Below, in pieces: positions 5,195-5,195 of a DNA stretch of 5,195 bases. The number at the start of each line of letters is the position of its first letter. The stretch's first letter is position 1. A program made the position numbers and the translations under genes. The notes under the pieces were generated by a model. It was not told where the DNA came from. It saw only the letters and a list, made by a program, of their open reading frames with translations, and ran no database searches. Source of the stretch: an uncultured Vogesella sp. (GTDB taxonomy: Bacteria; Pseudomonadota; Gammaproteobacteria; Burkholderiales; Chromobacteriaceae); NCBI GenBank assembly GCA_946479405.1, contig CAMLGD010000220.1, positions 1-5,195 of the forward strand. The letters run 5' to 3'.

Positions 5195-5195
5195 C

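Overview
The window is GC-rich and densely coded, with Gram-negative secretion and regulatory features. The closest recognisable proteins (2-methylaconitate isomerase PrpF, an enterobacterial-type LysR) point to a proteobacterium. A betaproteobacterium of the Chromobacteriaceae/Neisseriales type is my best guess, but that is inference from codon use and protein flavour rather than a marker gene.

Layout. (1) Positions 1-1034, + strand: the 3' ~85% of prpF, presumably the last gene of a methylcitrate-cycle (prp) operon, since it is closed by a perfect 20-bp-stem intrinsic terminator at 1052-1096. (2) 1199-1693, + strand: a small exported protein with a staphylococcal-nuclease-like fold that seems to have lost its catalytic residues. 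(3) 4057 down to 1721, - strand: a two-gene operon with a periplasmic type-1 sugar-type binding protein (GTG start) followed 12 nt later by a membrane-anchored GGDEF diguanylate cyclase (TTG start). Both operon ends are visible: 27 nt from the convergent nuclease-like gene at the 3' side, and a 303-nt spacer at the 5' side. No ABC permease or ATPase belongs to the operon. (4) 4058-4360: an AT-rich, gene-free spacer carrying five copies of the heptamer ACCGCTA in both orientations, three of them within versions of the palindrome ACCGCTAGCGGT. (5) 4361 to the right edge, - strand: a LysR-type regulator truncated at its N-terminus, very like the lysine-biosynthesis regulator LysR itself.

How the parts may work together. 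PrpF acts in propionate catabolism and is functionally separate from the rest. The binding protein and the diguanylate cyclase look like one sensory unit: a periplasmic ligand receptor signalling to a transmembrane c-di-GMP synthase, in the style of NspS/MbaA or LuxP/LuxQ. The heptamer cluster directly upstream is a candidate control region for that unit. The most interesting observations are this receptor-cyclase pair, the heptamer cluster, and the degenerate exported nuclease fold.
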